From NCBI GenBank assembly GCA_041671765.1, contig JBAZAX010000008.1:1-63020 (forward strand): DNA of 63,020 nucleotides, written 5' to 3'. Positions 1-8,961 of the stretch are shown here, one piece after another (the first letter of the stretch is position 1; every line of letters begins with the position of its first letter). The translations under genes and the position numbers were made by a program. This stretch comes from JBAZAX01 sp041671765 (GTDB taxonomy: Bacteria; Babelota; Babeliae; Babelales; RVW-14). The notes beneath the pieces are model-generated. The model worked only from the letters and a program-made list of their open reading frames with translations, did no database searches and was not told the origin of the DNA.

Positions 1-1
1 A

Positions 2-1534
2 TTTGCTTATGAAATTAAGAATAACAGTAACGCAATACTTGTGCTTCAATTTGATGACCTACTTACGCACCAAAATAGCAATGCCATTGTAAAACTTGAT
101 CAAGCTGTCAGAACTGATAGTAATGCATTTGCTTATGGAATCAAGAATAACTCTAATGCCATCATTACATTAAACAATACAGCCGGAACTCTCTCAATCA
201 ATAACAGTAATGCCATCGTATCTTGGATTAAGGGTACAAGTAACGCTGTTAATAGTACGTTTAATCCACCACTTGTGAGCGGAAATATTTACAACAATAT
301 TGTAATGAATGAAACAATTATTTTGGATTCTAATCAAGTTGTTAATATTACCAATACTGCTGGTGTTGTATTGGATGGAAATGGTCAAACAATTATTTTT
401 AACAATTCGTCAGGGCCTCAGTTTGTAGTTCAAGAAAACGTTTCGGTAATTTTAGAGAACATTACATTGGGAAACATTAATCAAGATACATTCAATATTA
501 AACCGGGTGGACAACTTTTAATTGGACCTAACACGACTTTTGAATTTTCTGAAAATGTAACATTTAGCAGCGGGACATTTGATATTATGGATTCACCTGA
601 TGGAACGGTGTGTACATTTGTAAGTCTATCAGGTAATAATGTTGTTACTTTTGTTGATGAAGCTGTCTTAAATTTAGGAAATAATACACTACGACTTGAA
701 GATATTGAATTGGGAGGCGTTCTAAATATTGATTATGGTGCATCCAATTTAATTGAATTGGCAACAGGTGCTAGCGTAGATATTGATGGAGATACAGGTG
801 AAGCTATAGGTCTCAACTTTAAAGCTATTGGTCAGGACAATGCATTAACCCTTATGATGGATAATTTAACGCTATCGGGATTAATTACATTTGGTGATGC
901 GGCTGTAAATGAATTAGCTATTCGATTTGTTTTGTTAGACGGACTTGATCCTGACAGAGTAGCTGCTGGCGAAATATACCCAATCGTTAACTTCACAGGT
1001 GGCCCAGGCATTATGCTTGGTGGTTCACCAATTAATGATGCACGACTAACTATTGAAAATCCATACACCATCTTTAATTTGCTAGATTCTAATGCTTTCT
1101 TGCTTGACCAAAATGGACAGATTATCTTTAATGAATTGGAGATTAGAGAAAACAATATAAAACAGTATTCTGCAAGTGTGCTTGTTGATGGGATACGAAT
1201 TATTGGACACCAAATTGATCCTTCATTTATCCGTGCCTATTCTAATCACAAGCCTATTGCTACAAACAAAACAACATCTAAACTGAAGGCAAAAATTCAA
1301 ATACAACCAAAAACTGCAAAAGTAAAAGTAGAAAAAAGTAACGCTTCAGATAGTTCAAATGTTTCCTCAAAAGTAAAAAACTCAACAAAAAATGCAAAGA
1401 TCAACTTTAAAGATAAGAAACTAAAAATCAAACAGATCTCTGCAAAAAATCGTAAAGGAGTAGAAGCTCTGGATGATATTTTGGGGACTGAAAATTTAGA
1501 TGAAGCTTTAAGTGATAACATTTTGGAGCTCTAA
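2..1534 (+). CDS. SNA-repeat beta-helix-like surface protein, 5' truncated
   Basis: The reading frame is open from base 2, so the gene begins before the window; about 511 residues are visible. The first 85 or so carry a degenerate repeat built on Ser-Asn-Ala (six copies, 11-18 residues apart), including a second copy of a 'FAYxIKNNSNAI' block 42 residues after the first. The next 250 residues are rich in Asn, Gly, Ile and Val with regularly spaced short strands ('LDGNGQTIIFNN', 'LENITLGN'), which suggests a parallel beta-helix as in adhesins or pectate-lyase-like proteins. The last 120 residues are a Lys/Ser-rich tail ending in a short acidic stretch. I see no autotransporter barrel. A surface or secreted role is inferred from the repeats alone. 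A hairpin terminator follows. Confidence 0.75.
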   Translation, partial: FAYEIKNNSNAILVLQFDDLLTHQNSNAIVKLDQAVRTDSNAFAYGIKNNSNAIITLNNTAGTLSINNSNAIVSWIKGTSNAVNSTFNPPLVSGNIYNNIVMNETIILDSNQVVNITNTAGVVLDGNGQTIIFNNSSGPQFVVQENVSVILENITLGNINQDTFNIKPGGQLLIGPNTTFEFSENVTFSSGTFDIMDSPDGTVCTFVSLSGNNVVTFVDEAVLNLGNNTLRLEDIELGGVLNIDYGASNLIELATGASVDIDGDTGEAIGLNFKAIGQDNALTLMMDNLTLSGLITFGDAAVNELAIRFVLLDGLDPDRVAAGEIYPIVNFTGGPGIMLGGSPINDARLTIENPYTIFNLLDSNAFLLDQNGQIIFNELEIRENNIKQYSASVLVDGIRIIGHQIDPSFIRAYSNHKPIATNKTTSKLKAKIQIQPKTAKVKVEKSNASDSSNVSSKVKNSTKNAKINFKDKKLKIKQISAKNRKGVEALDDILGTENLDEALSDNILEL

Positions 1535-1600
1535 GATCTTTTGATCAAGGATCTTTCGATCAAGATATCAAGTCTATGGATATCGAATAGAAAACCAAAT

Positions 1601-1630
1601 AAAATGGGGCTATGAATGTAGCCCCATTTT
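1601..1630. terminator. bidirectional hairpin terminator
   Basis: A perfect 12-bp stem (1601-1612 with 1619-1630) closes a 6-base loop. It has an A tract on the left and a T-rich stretch on the right. It lies between the convergent SNA-repeat gene and alaS and can serve both. Confidence 0.85.
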
Positions 1631-1691
1631 ATTTTAGTAAGATTTTTAGAATTCTGTTACAAACTTTTTTAGTAATGAAGTTTGTTTTTAG

Positions 1692-4313
1692 TTAGCTCGA
1701 TTTAATCAAATTAATGATTTCTTGTTCAAGGTTTTGCAAATGACCTTGTCCGCCACCTTGGATAAACTCTTCGTTTCCACCACTGCGGATATTAAATTTA
1801 TTTTTTAATAACTCAGAAAGCGCCTTAAGACTTATTTTATTTTCAGATTTTTTTGATTGGTAAGCAATCAATGCAAAATTCTCTGAATTGCCGGTTTTAT
1901 TTAAAATGACGTAAACTCCAGGCGTATGTTTTTCAAAATCGGTACAAATTGATTTCATCTCTTGGTTGGGTAGATCTTCAATTTCAAGATAAACAAATGG
2001 AACTTTGCCAACAACTGTAATTTTATTTTGCCATTCAGTAATCTGTGATTTCATTAACTGTTTACGCATTTGTTTAATCTGGCTTTGAGCTTCGAGATAG
2101 CGTTCTTGCAATTTGTTAACGGCATCATAAGTTTCTTCAAATTTTGTTTTAAAATCTTCACTAAGTTTTTTAACTATTGTGAATGACTGTTGAAAAAGCT
2201 TAATCGCCTCATGCCCCGTCACGCCGGTAATTCTTCGTACACCGGTTGAAAGTGCTGTTTCACTTGTAATTTTGAAACAGCCAATGATTCCTGTGCTTGG
2301 TACATGTACTCCGCCACAAAGTTCTGCTGAGAATCCTGGAATTTGGACGACGCGAACTTTTTCAGGGTTATATTTCTCACCAAAAAATGCCATTGCCCCG
2401 GCATTTTTTGCCTCTTCCAGTGTTGTATGAAAAATCTTTGTTTGAATATCTTCCTGAATTTTTTGGTTTACAAGATCTTCAACAGCTTGAATTTGAGCTT
2501 GTGTTAATCCTTGTTGATGCGAAAAATCAAATCTAAATGATTCTGCACATACATAAGAGCCTGCCTGTTTGATTCCAGATCCCAAAATTTGGACTAGGGC
2601 AGCTTGGAGCATGTGTGTGGCTGTGTGGTTTTTTACAGTATTAATTCTTGAAAAGTAGTCGACAATGCAGTGTGCGCTATCCCCGACTTCAATATCGGAA
2701 ATAACTTGCCCGGATTCTGTTTTGAGTGAAATTTTTGCAGCAATTGCAGGTTGGTTTACGTTGCCAAGCTTTTGTAGCGCTAGTACGGGTAACGCGTGCT
2801 CTGTAATTGTTACCCAGCCTTTGTCGCCAACTTGTCCTCCGGATTCAACATAAAATGGTGATTTATCGGTGATAATCCAAGCTGTTTGAGCGTCAATTTT
2901 TTGTATGTATATAATTTTTGATTTTACTTCAAGCTCTGTGTATCCAACGAATTCGGTTGTCATTCCATCAGGGATATTGATTTTTTCGGATTCGTTTACC
3001 TGTTTTTTACCAGATTGTTCGCGTTGTTTTTCCATCTCCTTTTCAAACTCATTCATATCAAGTGTAAGATTTTGTTCGTGTGCCAAAACTTTGGTCAATT
3101 CCGGTGGAAATCCGTAGGTGTCGTAAAGTTTGAAAATTTGTTGGCCCGAAAGAAAAGATTGGCCGTCTTTTTTGTTGTCTTCGACGTATTTTGTAAAAAT
3201 ATTTTGGCCTTGAACCAGATTAAGTGCAAATTTTTCAACTTCGCTATCAATTGTATCAGCGATTAGTTTGATGCTAGCTTTAAGCTCTGGATAAACAGGG
3301 GACATCTGTTTTATGAAACGCTTTGAGAGTTTTGATAAAAATTGTTTGTCGTCAGAGAGTTTTTGGGCAAACATTGCTGCGCGACGAATAATTTTGCGCA
3401 AAACATATCCGCGACCATCGTTTGATGGCATGCATCCATCTGCAATTAAAAAAGATGAAGAGCGTACATGATCACCTAAGACATTAAAAGCAGCTTTTAT
3501 TTTTTCTGGGCTTTTGTTATAGCTGAATCCTGTTAATTTTTCTATTTCATCAATTATTTCAGCGAAAAGGTCCGTTTCAAATACTGAGTCTTTACCCTGG
3601 ATTACACAACAAAGTCGTTCAAGCCCCATTCCCGTATCTACCCCTGTTTTAGTCAGTGGTTTTAATTCGCCATTTGATTGACGATCATACTGCATAAACA
3701 CAAGGTTCCATATTTCCATAAATCTGTCGCAGTCGCATCCCGGAGCGCAATCTTTGCTTCCACAGCCGCGTTCTATTCCCTTGTCAATATAGATTTCGGT
3801 GCATGGTCCGCATGGCCCTGTGTCTCCCATCTGCCAAAAATTATCTTTTTCACCAAGTCGTTTGATGTGTGTTGTAGGAAGTCCAACAACTTTGTTCCAA
3901 ATTTCAAAAGCTTCATCATCTGTAGTAAAAACAGTGGCGTAAAGTTTATCTTTTGGTAATCCTATCTCTTTAGTTAAAAGTTCCCAGGCAAAACTGATTG
4001 CTTCTTCTTTGAAGTAGTCGCCGAATGAAAAATTTCCAAGCATTTCAAAAAATGTGAGGTGTCTTGCTGTGAAGCCGACATTTTCTAAGTCGTTGTGTTT
4101 TCCACCAGCGCGTACGCACTTTTGAGAAGATGTAGCTCGAGTGTACGATCTTTTTTCTTTACCCAAAAAAATATCTTTAAATTGATTCATTCCCGCGTTG
4201 GCAAAAAGAAGTGTTGGATCTTGTGCTGGAATAAGTGAGGAACTAGCGACAACCGTGTGACCATTTTTTGCAAAAAAATCCAAATACTTTTTGCGTAATT
4301 CGAATGATTTCAT
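1692..4313 (-). CDS. alaS: alanyl-tRNA synthetase
   Basis: AlaRS charges tRNA-Ala in the cytoplasm. The 873-residue product has the full family layout: an N-terminal class II core beginning 'MKSFELRKKYLDFFAKNGH', an editing domain with the HxxxH zinc site ('HTATH', about residue 561) and the partner Cys in 'LCGGVHV' (about 664), a coiled coil, and the C-terminal 'GGGQGH' motif of the C-Ala/DHHA1 region. An ATG six bases upstream (4319) is also in frame, but the AGGA Shine-Dalgarno sits five bases before the ATG at 4313, so I prefer the inner start. The gene is alone on its strand; an AT-rich gap of about 160 bp separates it from the divergent gene at 4476. Confidence 0.98.
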   Translation of the reverse strand: MKSFELRKKYLDFFAKNGHTVVASSSLIPAQDPTLLFANAGMNQFKDIFLGKEKRSYTRATSSQKCVRAGGKHNDLENVGFTARHLTFFEMLGNFSFGDYFKEEAISFAWELLTKEIGLPKDKLYATVFTTDDEAFEIWNKVVGLPTTHIKRLGEKDNFWQMGDTGPCGPCTEIYIDKGIERGCGSKDCAPGCDCDRFMEIWNLVFMQYDRQSNGELKPLTKTGVDTGMGLERLCCVIQGKDSVFETDLFAEIIDEIEKLTGFSYNKSPEKIKAAFNVLGDHVRSSSFLIADGCMPSNDGRGYVLRKIIRRAAMFAQKLSDDKQFLSKLSKRFIKQMSPVYPELKASIKLIADTIDSEVEKFALNLVQGQNIFTKYVEDNKKDGQSFLSGQQIFKLYDTYGFPPELTKVLAHEQNLTLDMNEFEKEMEKQREQSGKKQVNESEKINIPDGMTTEFVGYTELEVKSKIIYIQKIDAQTAWIITDKSPFYVESGGQVGDKGWVTITEHALPVLALQKLGNVNQPAIAAKISLKTESGQVISDIEVGDSAHCIVDYFSRINTVKNHTATHMLQAALVQILGSGIKQAGSYVCAESFRFDFSHQQGLTQAQIQAVEDLVNQKIQEDIQTKIFHTTLEEAKNAGAMAFFGEKYNPEKVRVVQIPGFSAELCGGVHVPSTGIIGCFKITSETALSTGVRRITGVTGHEAIKLFQQSFTIVKKLSEDFKTKFEETYDAVNKLQERYLEAQSQIKQMRKQLMKSQITEWQNKITVVGKVPFVYLEIEDLPNQEMKSICTDFEKHTPGVYVILNKTGNSENFALIAYQSKKSENKISLKALSELLKNKFNIRSGGNEEFIQGGGQGHLQNLEQEIINLIKSS

Positions 4314-4475
4314 AGACATCCTATCAAAAAACTGAACTCTGGACTTTATAACGCACTAATTTCACCATAATTTTAAAATATTCACAAATAAAAACAATTA
4401 AATTCAATTAATGCATTGCTTTTGGATGGAAAAAATTTTTAATATTAACATAGTCTTAAATTTGAGGGGGATGGG

Positions 4476-5336
4476 ATGAAGATTTTTTTTATTGGCATAA
4501 GATTGCTGTTTTCTGTTTTTGTTTTTACAAATAGTTATCCAATCGTTATCAGCACGGTTGCTGTGGATTGCGCTGAAGTAGCTGGGTCTGGTTTAACTGC
4601 AGATGGTTCAGTCGACTCTGCCGAACAATATTTTTTATTAAGAAATTTATATACGATATTTAATTTTTTGAAAGTCGATGAGGCTTCAACACACACATCT
4701 TTGGTTTTAGCTGAGGATTCATTAGAGATGAAGGCTAAATATTTGGATAAAGATCTTGATGGGGTAGCAAGCAAGATGGCTAAGCAGTTAGATATTGATT
4801 GGTTGAAAAAAATAGATAATCGTATGCAGGTAAGTTTTGGCAGTGACTTTAAAAAGTGGCAATATTATGAAGTTTTTAAATCTATTTATTTGAATAAATT
4901 TAGTTGGAAAGGAAAAGCAACCTTAGTTTATGATTTGGTTTTAGATCGGGGTAATCCGCATGGCTTATTGAGCGATTTTTTACGCGAATTTGAGACATTT
5001 TATAAAATCGGTTCTTCCAAGACGCAAATTCGGTGGCATTTGACGGAAAAACATGATTATAAGCTTTTAGTCTTTTTTTATCACATAATTAAAGTTTGCG
5101 ATTATTCCAAAAAAGTTTTGATTGCATGTAAATTTAAGAATTTAGATATTAGATTTTATCTTGATCCTGCGCTAAATGGAGTTTGTGTCGGATATTTTAA
5201 AGAAGAAATTGGAAGACGTATGTTTGATTTGGACCATACATCTTCTGGAATAATGAACATGAATTTTTATAAAAAAATATACGCTCAGGCCATCAAATCA
5301 CTTGATATCGATTTAATTGGGTATGATTTTAGGTAA
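4476..5336 (+). CDS. exported protein of unknown function
   Basis: I do not recognise this 286-residue protein. The N-terminus (residues 1-25) is a long hydrophobic signal sequence or anchor, and a Ser/Ala-rich stretch follows. The rest looks globular and mostly helical, with several aromatic-rich segments. No Cys-based lipobox is evident. The start is well set by a GAGGGGG Shine-Dalgarno just upstream of the ATG. It is divergent from alaS and convergent with the small basic gene at 5428. The hairpin just beyond its stop has its T tract on the other strand, so this gene has no obvious terminator of its own. Confidence 0.75.
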   Translation: MKIFFIGIRLLFSVFVFTNSYPIVISTVAVDCAEVAGSGLTADGSVDSAEQYFLLRNLYTIFNFLKVDEASTHTSLVLAEDSLEMKAKYLDKDLDGVASKMAKQLDIDWLKKIDNRMQVSFGSDFKKWQYYEVFKSIYLNKFSWKGKATLVYDLVLDRGNPHGLLSDFLREFETFYKIGSSKTQIRWHLTEKHDYKLLVFFYHIIKVCDYSKKVLIACKFKNLDIRFYLDPALNGVCVGYFKEEIGRRMFDLDHTSSGIMNMNFYKKIYAQAIKSLDIDLIGYDFR

Positions 5337-5343
5337 TAAAAAA

Positions 5344-5365
5344 AGCCCGCAATTAAATGCGGGCT
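5344..5365 (-). terminator. hairpin terminator
   Basis: A 7-bp GC-rich stem (AGCCCGC with GCGGGCT) is followed on the minus strand by a run of seven T. It ends the small basic gene at 5428-5622. Confidence 0.8.
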
Positions 5366-5427
5366 CGGTGCAGTGTAAAACTCGATGCAGTGTAAAAACG
5401 TAGTATAAAATCTATTACTAAAGTCTA

Positions 5428-5622
5428 CTAAACCTTAGGACCTTTTCTCTTTTCACTTGCATTATTCCAAATTCTATCTGGAAAGTGAGATTTGAGATTT
5501 GAACTTACCTTACTTTTTCCTTTTGTATCAAAAAAACGTAGTTTTTGTTTTTTACTTAAAGGTTTGAATTCTGTCTCTTCATGAGGGTGAAGTTCGGCAA
5601 AAGTTTTGAACTTTTTAGGCAT
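5428..5622 (-). CDS. small basic protein of unknown function
   Basis: This is a 64-residue, Lys-rich protein with no signal peptide or membrane segment. It resembles a small ribosome-associated or nucleic-acid-binding protein in composition only; I cannot place it in a family. A strong AAGGAG Shine-Dalgarno stands seven bases before the ATG and a clear terminator lies downstream, which makes it a real gene despite its size. The tail ends in a basic 'SEKRKGPKV' segment. Confidence 0.6.
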   Translation of the reverse strand: MPKKFKTFAELHPHEETEFKPLSKKQKLRFFDTKGKSKVSSNLKSHFPDRIWNNASEKRKGPKV

Positions 5623-5811
5623 AAAATCTCCTTTTTTGACTAATTAATCTCACGATATGAATGTTTTAGTACATTTTACTAGCTTTAAGATATCAAAAAC
5701 ACTTACTAATAGTCAATAATATTAATCATATAGGTACATTTTGCCATTAACACCCATGGCGGCCATTTACAGGTAATTTGAAAATAATAACAAAAATATG
5801 TAATTCTATCC

Positions 5812-5840
5812 TTGCAAGAGTTTAATTTTGTTTGTATAAT
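5812..5840 (+). promoter_or_regulatory. sigma70-type promoter for tRNA-Ile/tRNA-Ala
   Basis: TTGCAA (5812-5817) and a consensus TATAAT (5835-5840) are separated by exactly 17 bp. The -10 box ends 48 bp before tRNA-Ile, and no coding sequence lies between. Confidence 0.75.
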
Positions 5841-5888
5841 TCTGTGTGTAATCTATGAAATTTAAAAAAAGTTTTGAGAGTTTAAGTC

Positions 5889-5965
5889 GGGCCTATAGCT
5901 CAGGTGGCTAGAGCATCCCGCTGATAACGGGAAGGTCAGTCGTTCAAGTCGACTTAGGCCCACCA
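5889..5965 (+). tRNA. tRNA-Ile (GAT)
   Basis: This 77-base cloverleaf has a GGGCCTA/TAGGCCC acceptor stem, a 5-bp anticodon stem around GAT, a 5-bp T stem and an encoded CCA end. The T loop reads TTCAAGT rather than the usual TTCGAAT. It is co-transcribed with tRNA-Ala 27 bp downstream. In many bacteria this Ile-Ala pair sits in the rRNA spacer; here no rRNA is adjacent. Confidence 0.95.
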
Positions 5966-5992
5966 ATTTAAACGATCTGGATTGAAATTTTT

Positions 5993-6068
5993 GGGGGTAT
6001 AGCTCAGTTGGTAGAGCATCCGCTTTGCAAGCGGAGGGTCTGCGGTTCGAATCCGCATACCTCCACCA
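5993..6068 (+). tRNA. tRNA-Ala (TGC)
   Basis: This 76-base tRNA has anticodon TGC and an encoded CCA end. Its acceptor stem (GGGGGTA/TACCTCC) carries G3-U70, the identity element read by AlaRS. It is the second gene of the tRNA-Ile/tRNA-Ala unit and is followed six bases later by a terminator. Confidence 0.96.
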
Positions 6069-6073
6069 AGTTT

Positions 6074-6112
6074 AAAGCCCAATTTAGGTGTAAAAGCCTT
6101 AAATTGGGCTTT
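6074..6112 (+). terminator. terminator of the tRNA-Ile/tRNA-Ala unit
   Basis: A 13-bp AT-rich-ended stem (6074-6086 with 6100-6112) is followed by TTATTATTT. It lies directly after tRNA-Ala. Confidence 0.85.
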
Positions 6113-6135
6113 ATTATTTATATAAAAAGTTACTA

Positions 6136-6185
6136 AAAATAGAAGAGAGCCACTCAATTTACGTTGAGTGGCTCTCTTCTATTTT
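6136..6185. terminator. long perfect hairpin, probable bidirectional terminator
   Basis: A perfect 22-bp stem (6136-6157 with 6164-6185) closes the six-base loop TTTACG. It lies between the tRNA unit and the convergent ankyrin gene. AT ends on both sides fit a two-way terminator, most needed by the minus-strand gene. Confidence 0.8.
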
Positions 6186-6243
6186 ATATAGTTTTACTAT
6201 TCTAAGAAACGTCTATCAGTGCGTTTTGACTTTTTTACGAGAT

Positions 6244-6735
6244 TTACGAAAGTTTACTTAAATCATCAACCTCTTGGCCCATTTTTCTGGTGTGTCGCCA
6301 ATAACTTGCGCCTGTTCGTTCTGGAAGGCTAACACCCATCTCTCTTAAAGACTCCCCCATATCCTCTGTAAATCCAGCTCCGTTATCAATCAGAATTTGT
6401 GCAATATTTTTATACGCCTGTCTTCTTCGATCACTTCCTCTGCAAACAATCTTTTTGAACCACATGTCAATTGACAGCCTTAAAGCTGTATAACCGTTGC
6501 ATCGTCCACCAATTACTTCGGAATTTAGTTTATCCTTTGTTTCAGCATTTTGAATAAGCATTTCTACCAACTCTGTATCACCCTTAAACACTGGCAAAAA
6601 TAATGATGAACCTTCTGATAAATGCTGTAAATCTCGAGACGAAAGTGTTTGTTCATCCACCATTGCCTGAAGGTTAAAAGAACTCAATGTAAACAAAAAT
6701 GCTGATAAGAAAAAAAACTTATTAAAATTACTCAT
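6244..6735 (-). CDS. small exported ankyrin-like protein
   Basis: The 163-residue product starts with a signal peptide (residues 1-24, cleavage likely after 'LQA'). Two ankyrin-like helix pairs can be read: 'LFLPVFKGDTELVEMLIQNA' near residue 46 and, after a Gly-Tyr-Thr-Ala-Leu turn, 'IAQILIDNGAGF' near residue 115, with a basic insertion between them. That is fewer repeats than in the ankyrin cluster at 48-54 kb. An AAGGGA Shine-Dalgarno supports the start. Ankyrin repeats bind other proteins, so an exported host-interaction factor is a fair inference; the target is unknown. Confidence 0.7.
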   Translation of the reverse strand: MSNFNKFFFLSAFLFTLSSFNLQAMVDEQTLSSRDLQHLSEGSSLFLPVFKGDTELVEMLIQNAETKDKLNSEVIGGRCNGYTALRLSIDMWFKKIVCRGSDRRRQAYKNIAQILIDNGAGFTEDMGESLREMGVSLPERTGASYWRHTRKMGQEVDDLSKLS

Positions 6736-6942
6736 AATAAACGTCCCTTGTGCTTAACGATTTATACTAATTTCTTCCGTATGTTACCATAATATCATAA
6801 TTATATAATTATTTCAAATATATAATAATTATTCAAAATTGAAATTGCGTAGATTAATAAAATTTAGCCAAAAATTGCCATATTTTGCGTTTTTTTCTCG
6901 GTGCTGTGTTAGTGTATTGTTAATTTTTGTGTGAAAAATGAT

Positions 6943-7950
6943 TTATTTGATTATTGAATTTAGTACTCGTTCTGTTATTGACAAAAATTCCTTTCCAGGA
7001 TCAATGTAAAGATCAAAATTAATGAATTTTAAAAATCTTTGTTCAATTAAGAATATGGTTTCACCGTACACGAGTTTTTGTAAAAAAATTGTTTTTTCCA
7101 TGCTTGTAAGATATTTTTTTGTTAGAAGTACAGTGGCGTGAATGTGGTTTATAAAAACTTGATCTTGGGTACTTTCAAGAAAGGTTTCTAATAACTGTGA
7201 TTTTTCTTCAGTTGTGGGGACTCCCTGGTGTTGAAATGTGCATGAATATGTATATTCACTAAATTTTTGGTTTTGTAAACATTCGGTGTAAATTTGGTCT
7301 ATAAATGTTGAATTTTTTTTACAGCTTCGCAATAAAATTTTTAGAACATTTAATTTTTCCATATATGTTCCAGCATTTTGTAAAACTGCATTAATCTTTT
7401 CATCCATATTATATTGATCTTTTATAAGATCTAATTTTTCTTTACTTAACAATATTTCCCAAAATGCAATGTCTGTAAATGATATCCAGTCTGAATTGTA
7501 GAAATCCTGATCGTTATTTATTTTTAGTGAAATCACAAATGCCCCTGTAAAAATTAGAAATATTACAAATGGCGTTCCTATATCGGGTCGTGATAAAGGT
7601 GTTCGTTCCAATATTTTATTTATCGCTTTTTCAAAATAAACACACATTCCTAAAATTTCTTGAACCGAAGCAATTTTTTGACCATATGCATTTACAATTA
7701 TTTTAAATAATTGAGAAAATATTAGGTCTGAGTTGGGATTTTGGGAAAGCGGAATGTTTTTGATTTCTAAAAAAGATTGAATTTCTTTGGTGACTGCGCT
7801 TGCCAGTATTTGAATTTCTACAGTTTCAAGGGATTGAATTATGGTTGTTAGCGATGGGTGTTTCGGTTGCTCAGGCCTAAGCAAGGCTGGATAACCTGGT
7901 ATAAATACTGTGCTAAAAATAAAAAATAATAATAAAAATCGGTTTGGCAT
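6943..7950 (-). CDS. exported protein of unknown function
   Basis: The product has 335 residues if it starts at the ATG at 7950. I chose this over the in-frame ATG at 8016 because GGAG lies seven bases upstream and the new N-terminus is a clean signal peptide ('MPNRFLLLFFIFSTVF'). The mature part is mainly helical and has one more hydrophobic segment near residues 130-145 ('FVIFLIFTGAFVISL'), which could anchor it in a membrane. No known domain is recognised. It stands alone between an AT-rich upstream gap and the divergent exported gene at 8193. Confidence 0.7.
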   Translation of the reverse strand: MPNRFLLLFFIFSTVFIPGYPALLRPEQPKHPSLTTIIQSLETVEIQILASAVTKEIQSFLEIKNIPLSQNPNSDLIFSQLFKIIVNAYGQKIASVQEILGMCVYFEKAINKILERTPLSRPDIGTPFVIFLIFTGAFVISLKINNDQDFYNSDWISFTDIAFWEILLSKEKLDLIKDQYNMDEKINAVLQNAGTYMEKLNVLKILLRSCKKNSTFIDQIYTECLQNQKFSEYTYSCTFQHQGVPTTEEKSQLLETFLESTQDQVFINHIHATVLLTKKYLTSMEKTIFLQKLVYGETIFLIEQRFLKFINFDLYIDPGKEFLSITERVLNSIIK

Positions 7951-8192
7951 TATTGGACTCCAAATTTTAAAAATATAATATTTATACAATATAATGTGTG
8001 AGAATGCGGCAAACAAGATTTAAGTTTATTTGCATTTGTAAATGCCATGTAGGCTAATAATTTTCAAAATTTAAAAATTGCTTACTTTACTTTGAGTTGC
8101 GTTTCTTGTTTATACTTGTTACGTGTTTTAATATGTTTATGGTGGAATCTTAATTCCAAATAAAGTTATTTCTAATACGAAGGGAGATTTCT

Positions 8193-8762
8193 ATGAATTT
8201 TAGATCGCTTTTTTATATGTGTTGTTTTGGCTCTCTTATTTCGAGCGTTACTCCACGCTTCATCCAATGTATGGAAGGTTCGCAGGCAGCCTCTGGTAGT
8301 CAATTCTGGGAAACCAGTCCAATGGATATAGATCCTAGTATTTTTGAAGATGTTGATCAGATTGTTGGTAGATTAACTGATCCCGATGGAAGCGACGTAG
8401 TAAGTGTTGCAATAGACTTTCCTGTTAATAATACTCAACAACTTGGCGTTGCTATTCAAACTTTAATTTCTCTATCCAAAAACCAATCACCGCAAGCTAA
8501 AAGCATGAGTCAGAAATTTGCAAGTAAGATTGCAAAGGATATTGGAAGAATTTATAAACAGGATCCGCAAACAGTAACAGCATTTATTCAACAAAATCGT
8601 GATAAATTAAATCCTGAGATGCAAAATATCTTTGATATTTGTTTGGATAGGTGTAATGGTAAAATGCAGCGTTTTGCCAATTGCCATGCGTGTTCTATTT
8701 ACACTTCTGTGGCTCTTTTTTCTTTTGTCATTTACTTTGCATTGCAAGAATTTTATTTGTAA
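8193..8762 (+). CDS. exported protein with C-terminal membrane segment
   Basis: The 189-residue product has a signal peptide (residues 1-27, ending near 'FIQCM') and a hydrophobic C-terminal helix (about residues 168-187) just after a Cys-rich turn, 'CHACS'. The middle is polar and helical. The overall plan, signal peptide plus soluble part plus C-terminal helix after a Cys-x-x-Cys pair, recurs in the gene at 10312. The ATG is set by GAAGGGAG. Function is unknown; an envelope or effector role is a guess. Confidence 0.7.
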   Translation: MNFRSLFYMCCFGSLISSVTPRFIQCMEGSQAASGSQFWETSPMDIDPSIFEDVDQIVGRLTDPDGSDVVSVAIDFPVNNTQQLGVAIQTLISLSKNQSPQAKSMSQKFASKIAKDIGRIYKQDPQTVTAFIQQNRDKLNPEMQNIFDICLDRCNGKMQRFANCHACSIYTSVALFSFVIYFALQEFYL

Positions 8763-8785
8763 TATGTTATTGAAATTGATATTCT
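8757..8785 (+). promoter_or_regulatory. probable promoter of tRNA-Ala (CGC)
   Basis: TTGTAA (8757-8762) and TATTCT (8780-8785) are 17 bp apart. The -10 box ends 17 bp before the tRNA. It overlaps the end of the preceding gene. Confidence 0.5.
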
Positions 8786-8802
8786 AAAAAAGTGTTTTTA
8801 GT

Positions 8803-8878
8803 GGGGATGTAGCTCAGTTGGTAGAGCGTCTGCCTCGCACGTAGAAGGTCAGCGGTTCGAATCCGCCCATCTCCACCA
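8803..8878 (+). tRNA. tRNA-Ala (CGC)
   Basis: This 76-base cloverleaf has anticodon CGC, reading GCG, a G3-U70 pair in the acceptor stem and an encoded CCA. It is the second alanine tRNA of the window; together with Ala-TGC it covers GCA and GCG directly. A GC-rich imperfect palindrome starts inside its CCA end. Confidence 0.95.
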
Positions 8879-8905
8879 GCCTACGCCCTACGTGGCTACG
8901 GCTGG
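8876..8905. repeat. GC-rich imperfect palindrome
   Basis: CCAGCC and GGCTGG, 18 bases apart, flank CTACG words that can pair with bulges. It stands out from AT-rich surroundings and has no T tract. Its word content resembles the element at 42063-42101, so it may be a dispersed element or a processing or termination hairpin for the tRNA. Confidence 0.4.
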
Positions 8906-8961
8906 CAGGCCATTCTTTGGCTTTCACCATTTGGACTCCTAGTTTTCCACCGTTGTCCTAG

